From: Micromonospora okii
GTDB taxonomy: Bacteria > Actinomycetota > Actinomycetes > Mycobacteriales > Micromonosporaceae
Reading direction: 5' to 3'
DNA: 64,000 nt
Assembly: GCF_020884795.1 (NCBI RefSeq)
Contig: NZ_BBZF01000017.1
Location: 219,741 to 283,740, forward strand
The position numbers and the translations under genes were made by a program. The notes under the pieces were generated by a model, which saw only the letters and a program-made list of their open reading frames with translations, had not been told where the DNA came from and did not search any database. This document shows, one piece after another, positions 61,505 through 64,000 of the stretch. Within the stretch, counting starts at the first letter, position 1. Each line of letters begins with the position of its first letter.

Positions 61505-61813
61505 TCACCCCCCGGGCCGGAGCCGGGTGAACTCCTCCTCCGTCGACCGCTCGCGCAGCCGCTGGCAGAGCCGGGCGTACGCCGCCGGGTGGTCGCCCGC
61601 CCTCGTGTCGTCCAGGTACGCGGTCGCGGCGTCCCGGGCCGGCGCGGTGGCCTCCCGCACCGTGCTGAACAGCCAGAAGCCGCCGCCGATCGAGCCCGCG
61701 CAGCAGACCAGCGTCACCACGGCGACCACGACGATCACGATGCGGGCGGTCCGGCCGAGCCCGGCGGGCTTCGGAGGTGGCCCGGGCGCGCCGGGCGCCG
61801 TGGGGTGCGTCAC
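61505..61813 (-). CDS. Small single-pass membrane protein of unknown function
   Basis: The 102-residue protein starts at GTG 61813, 6 nt after TACGCT on the minus strand. A Pro/Gly-rich leader is followed by one membrane helix (IVIVVVAVVTLVCCAGSIGG) and a short helical outside domain (ATAPARDAATAYLDDTRAGD) ending EEFTRLRPGG. This ending is abrupt compared with DUF4878-like domains, so the protein may be truncated. The frame extends to 61972 but overlaps the riboswitch region. Confidence 0.65.
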   Translation of the reverse strand: MTHPTAPGAPGPPPKPAGLGRTARIVIVVVAVVTLVCCAGSIGGGFWLFSTVREATAPARDAATAYLDDTRAGDHPAAYARLCQRLRERSTEEEFTRLRPGG

Positions 61814-61874
61814 GCGGCCAGCGTAGGAACCGCCGGCCAGCACGGGCGGGACCCCATCCGCTGGGAACCCGGGG

Positions 61875-61903
61875 GTGACCGGCGCGGCGATCGGCCGTAG
61901 AAT
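61875..61903 (+). promoter_or_regulatory. Promoter of the riboswitch-thrC transcript
   Basis: GTGACC (61875-61880), 17-bp spacer, TAGAAT (61898-61903). Transcription would start near 61910, just before the riboswitch. Confidence 0.55.
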
Positions 61904-61922
61904 CGGCGGCACAACTGAATAC

Positions 61923-62050
61923 CTCATCCAGAGGGGCAGAGGGATACGGCCCGACGAAGCCCCGGCAACCACCCGCGCGCTCGACGACGAGCGGCACGGA
62001 CAGGTGCCAATTCCGTCCCCGCCGCAGGGTGCGATGCGGGGAAAGATGAG
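61923..62050 (+). ncRNA. S-box SAM riboswitch (SAM-I/SAM-IV type)
   Basis: Core S-box elements occur in order: P1 left CTCATC (61923-61928), CCAGAGGGGCAGAGGGA, CGGCCCGACGAAGCCCCGGC, the P3-type hairpin and GGTGCCAATTCCGTCC, the GC-rich P4, and GAAAGATGAG with P1 right GATGAG (62045-62050). The right arm of P1 adjoins and overlaps the purine-rich ribosome binding site (62048-62054), so SAM binding would hide it: translational control of the threonine synthase gene. Confidence 0.88.
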
Positions 62051-62064
62051 AGGACATCCTCGAC

Positions 62065-63384
62065 ATGACGTCGACCCTCGCCGCGTCCGGCACCACCACG
62101 ACCACCACCGGCACCGCCAACGGCATCGACACCACCGTCAGCCCCGCCCGTGCCCTCGTCTGTCGGGCCTGTTCCGCCCGCTACCCGCTCGCCGCGCAGC
62201 ACGCCTGCTACGAGTGTTTCGGCCCGCTCGAGGTCGACTACGACGCCGAGGCCCTGGCCCGGGTCACCCGGGAGCAGATCGAGGCCGGGCCGAGCAACCT
62301 CTGGCGGTACGCGGCCCTGCTCCCCGCCGGCCAGGACCCGGCCACCCGGGTGACCGTCGACCCGGGGCTGACCCCGCTGGTCGCCGCCCCGAACCTCGCC
62401 GCCGAGCTGGGCATCACCGCCCCGCTCTGGGTCAAGGACGACAGCGCCAACCCGACCCACTCGTTCAAGGACCGGGTGGTCTCGGTGGCGCTCACCGCCG
62501 CCCGCGCGCTCGGCTTCACCCGGTTCGCCTGCGCCTCGACCGGCAACCTGGCCAACTCGGTGGCCGCGCACGCGGCCCGCGCCGGGGTCCCGTCGATCGT
62601 CTTCATCCCCAGCGACCTGGAGCCGGGCAAGGTGGTCACCACCGCCGTCTACGGCGGTGAGCTGGTCGCCGTCGACGGCTCGTACGACGACGTCAACCGG
62701 CTCTGCGGCGAGCTGGTGGAGACCGACGAGTTCGAGGACACGGCGTTCGTCAACGTCAACGTCCGGCCGTACTACGCCGAGGGTTCCAAGACCCTGGGGT
62801 ACGAGGTCGCCGAGCAGCTCGGCTGGCGCATCCCGGCCCAGGTGGTCATCCCGATGGCGAGCGGCGAGCTGCTCACCAAGATTGACAAGGCGTTCGCCGA
62901 GCTGGTCGAGATCGGCCTGGTGGAGGCCCCGGCCGGCGGCTGGAAGGTCTTCGGGGCCCAGTCCGCCGGCTGCAACCCCATCGCCACCGCCCTGCACGCC
63001 GACAGCGACACCATCACCCCGGTCCGGCCGACCGGCATCGCCAAGTCGCTGAACATCGGCGACCCGGCCGCCGGCCTGTACGCGCTGGAGGCCGTGCGGC
63101 GCACCGGCGGCTGGATGGAGTACGCGGACGACGACGAGATCCGCGACGGCATCCGGCTGCTGGCCCGCACCACCGGGGTCTTCGCCGAGACGGCCGGCGG
63201 GGTGACCGTGGCGGTGCTGCGCAAGCTCGTCGAGTCCGGCCGGCTCGATCCGGCGGCGGAGACGGTGGTGTTCAACACCGGCGAGGGGCTGAAGACCCTC
63301 GATGCCGTCGCCGCCCAGGTCGGTCCGACCCACCGCGTCAAGCCCTCCCTGCGCGCCGCCCGCGACGCCGGCCTGCTCGGCTGA
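62065..63384 (+). CDS. thrC: Threonine synthase
   Basis: The 439-residue PLP enzyme (O-phosphohomoserine to threonine) has an N-terminal zinc ribbon (CRACSARYPLAAQHACYECF), the PLP lysine in PTHSFKDRVVSVAL, the phosphate loop STGNLANSVAAHAARAG and the substrate segment VNVRPYYAEGSKTLGYE. ATG 62065 follows GAGAGGA (62048-62054). The Thr-rich leader is unusual. An S-box riboswitch lies directly upstream. Zn-ribbon threonine synthases of this type resemble the plant enzyme, which is allosterically activated by SAM; the riboswitch would instead lower expression when SAM is high. Confidence 0.93.
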   Translation: MTSTLAASGTTTTTTGTANGIDTTVSPARALVCRACSARYPLAAQHACYECFGPLEVDYDAEALARVTREQIEAGPSNLWRYAALLPAGQDPATRVTVDPGLTPLVAAPNLAAELGITAPLWVKDDSANPTHSFKDRVVSVALTAARALGFTRFACASTGNLANSVAAHAARAGVPSIVFIPSDLEPGKVVTTAVYGGELVAVDGSYDDVNRLCGELVETDEFEDTAFVNVNVRPYYAEGSKTLGYEVAEQLGWRIPAQVVIPMASGELLTKIDKAFAELVEIGLVEAPAGGWKVFGAQSAGCNPIATALHADSDTITPVRPTGIAKSLNIGDPAAGLYALEAVRRTGGWMEYADDDEIRDGIRLLARTTGVFAETAGGVTVAVLRKLVESGRLDPAAETVVFNTGEGLKTLDAVAAQVGPTHRVKPSLRAARDAGLLG

Positions 63385-63402
63385 TCCGTCCGCCTGCCCG
63401 CC

Positions 63403-63563
63403 TGCTCGGCGGGGACGACCGCCACGCACGCCCGCTCGGCGGGGACGACCGCCACGCACGCCCGCCCGGCGGGGACGACCGCCACGCACGCCCGCCCGGC
63501 GGGGACGACCGCCACGCACGCCCGCCCGGCCGAACCGGCCGCCACGCGCGCCCGAACCGCCCG
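63403..63563. repeat. 30-bp tandem repeat after thrC
   Basis: Five copies, three nearly identical (63421-63450, 63451-63480, 63481-63510), of a GCCACGCACGCCCGC-GGCGGGGACGACC unit. No start or ribosome binding site indicates coding, although the unit is a multiple of three. Confidence 0.85.
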
Positions 63564-63573
63564 TCACGCCCGT

Positions 63574-63603
63574 CCGCCCGGCCGATCCGCTTCGGCCGGG
63601 CGG
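63574..63603 (+). terminator. Terminator of the thrC transcript
   Basis: Perfect 12-bp arms CCGCCCGGCCGA (63574-63585) and TCGGCCGGGCGG (63592-63603) with a 6-nt loop. Confidence 0.7.
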
Positions 63604-63693
63604 GCGAGGGGCGAGTCGCCCGGTCGGGGGACTCGGCGGAGTCGGCGGGTGACCGCCGCTTTGCCCTCGGTGAGAAAAACCGTCGCCGGGGAC

Positions 63694-63722
63694 TTGACGG
63701 CAGGAACCGGACGGCGCAAGAT
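63694..63722 (+). promoter_or_regulatory. Strong-looking promoter upstream of a structured region
   Basis: TTGACG (63694-63699), 17-bp spacer, CAAGAT (63717-63722). The transcript should start near 63729. Confidence 0.6.
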
Positions 63723-63730
63723 GCTCCGTG

Positions 63731-63848
63731 CGGGAGGGCGTGTCGCCGAAGACTTTTAGTTCTTACGACCCAACGCCGGAGGCGTTGTGCGATCGTCCCT
63801 CCCGACCAGCCTCCGATCGGGCCGGCGAGAAATTCGCTGGCCCGATCG
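63731..63848 (+). ncRNA. Candidate structured leader or small RNA (unassigned)
   Basis: Directly after the promoter: CGGGAGGG (63731-63738) pairs with CCCTCCCG (63797-63804), enclosing a 7-bp hairpin CAACGCC-gga-GGCGTTG (63771-63787) and an AT-rich internal loop (CTTTTAGTTCTTAC). A second hairpin with 15-bp arms and one wobble (63814-63828, 63834-63848) follows, 25 nt before the GNAT start. It matches no RNA family known to me. A short frame from GTG 63728 also crosses it. Confidence 0.45.
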
Positions 63849-63873
63849 TCGTTTCCGGGCCACCCTCGGTCAC

Positions 63874-64000
63874 ATGGGCATCACGATCGCGCCGATCGAC
63901 CAGGCCGACCAGGCCGCGCTCGACGCGGCGTACCGGATCAGGGCCGCCGCCGACGAGCGCGACGTCCCCGACTTCCCGCCGCTGTGCCGCCGGCGGCTAG
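63874..64000 (+). CDS. GNAT-like acetyltransferase, N-terminal part (truncated by window end)
   Basis: ATG 63874 opens MGITIAPIDQADQAALDAAY and continues RIRAAADERDVPDFPPLCRR to the window edge (42 codons). The opening beta strand and helix match GNAT proteins of the type used in actinomycete small-molecule acetylation; the catalytic part is outside the window. CACCCT (63861-63866) lies 7 nt upstream, a weak leaderless -10. It may be controlled by the structured region just before it. Confidence 0.55.
   Translation, partial: MGITIAPIDQADQAALDAAYRIRAAADERDVPDFPPLCRRRL

Noticed and set aside
63403..63563. CRISPR-like array after thrC
   Set aside because: Head-to-tail 30-bp repeats with no unique spacers and no cas genes.

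Overview
This 64-kb window is chromosomal DNA from a very GC-rich actinomycete. Codon third positions are almost all G or C, and GTG starts are frequent. The gas-vesicle set of Streptomyces/Micromonospora type, the orphan MsiK-like sugar ATPase and the short dispersed palindromes all fit Micromonosporaceae, most likely Micromonospora or a close relative. That placement is inferred from gene content, not from a database search.

Layout. 0-4 kb: end of an SRPBCC gene, a PQQ-propeller protein, and a cell-surface module of two paralogous secreted WxL-like proteins plus a membrane-anchored DUF916-type protein. 4-8.8 kb: a HisC-type aminotransferase and two RDD membrane proteins (overlapping, minus strand), then hppD with a divergent Lrp/AsnC regulator. 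8.9-14.6 kb: a second propeller protein, then class I and class II fumarases separated by a small HTH gene and a short GntR gene. 14.6-17.8 kb: FMN/F420-type oxidase with a leader peptide candidate, a HAD phosphatase and a secreted subtilase. 18-19.5 kb: a DUF559 nuclease-like gene with a tandem-repeat insert, flanked on both sides by long inverted repeats. 19.6-24.6 kb: IclR regulator, cysS-rlmB, msiK-like ATPase, tRNA-Thr. 24.7-31 kb: AraC, VOC, histidine phosphatase, two lipoproteins, an M4 metalloprotease with binding domains, and a crotonase lacking both usual glutamates. 31-39.5 kb: membrane protein, FAD oxidoreductase, DNA glycosylase-like protein, two-RCK membrane protein, a toxin-antitoxin pair, PAP2 and DUF4032 proteins. 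39.5-43.4 kb: GlcNAc catabolism (nagA, ROK kinase, SIS protein) with a divergent DeoR regulator. 43.6-45.6 kb: a two-gene ABC exporter behind two tandem operators. 45.7-48.2 kb: DUF3263, PP2C-like and GNAT genes. 48.5-54.2 kb: a ten-gene gas-vesicle operon behind a SigB/SigF-type promoter, converging with a CDC48-type AAA ATPase. 56.8-60.5 kb: an exported hydrolase fused to an ABC ATPase, coupled to its permease. 61-64 kb: DoxX, a small membrane protein, threonine synthase under an S-box (SAM) riboswitch, a possible new structured RNA, and the start of a GNAT gene.

Two regulatory themes run through the window. About seventeen genes have a TANNNT-like -10 hexamer ending 6-8 nt before a start codon with no ribosome binding site, which suggests leaderless mRNAs. 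Many gene pairs overlap by ATGA, GTGA or TGATG, which suggests translational coupling (hisC-RDD-RDD, nag genes, cysS-rlmB, gvp genes, ABC pairs, toxin-antitoxin). Short palindromic repeats of at least three kinds sit between genes, and one of them supplies the end of a reading frame. No prophage, insertion-sequence transposase, CRISPR array or large biosynthetic cluster was seen.
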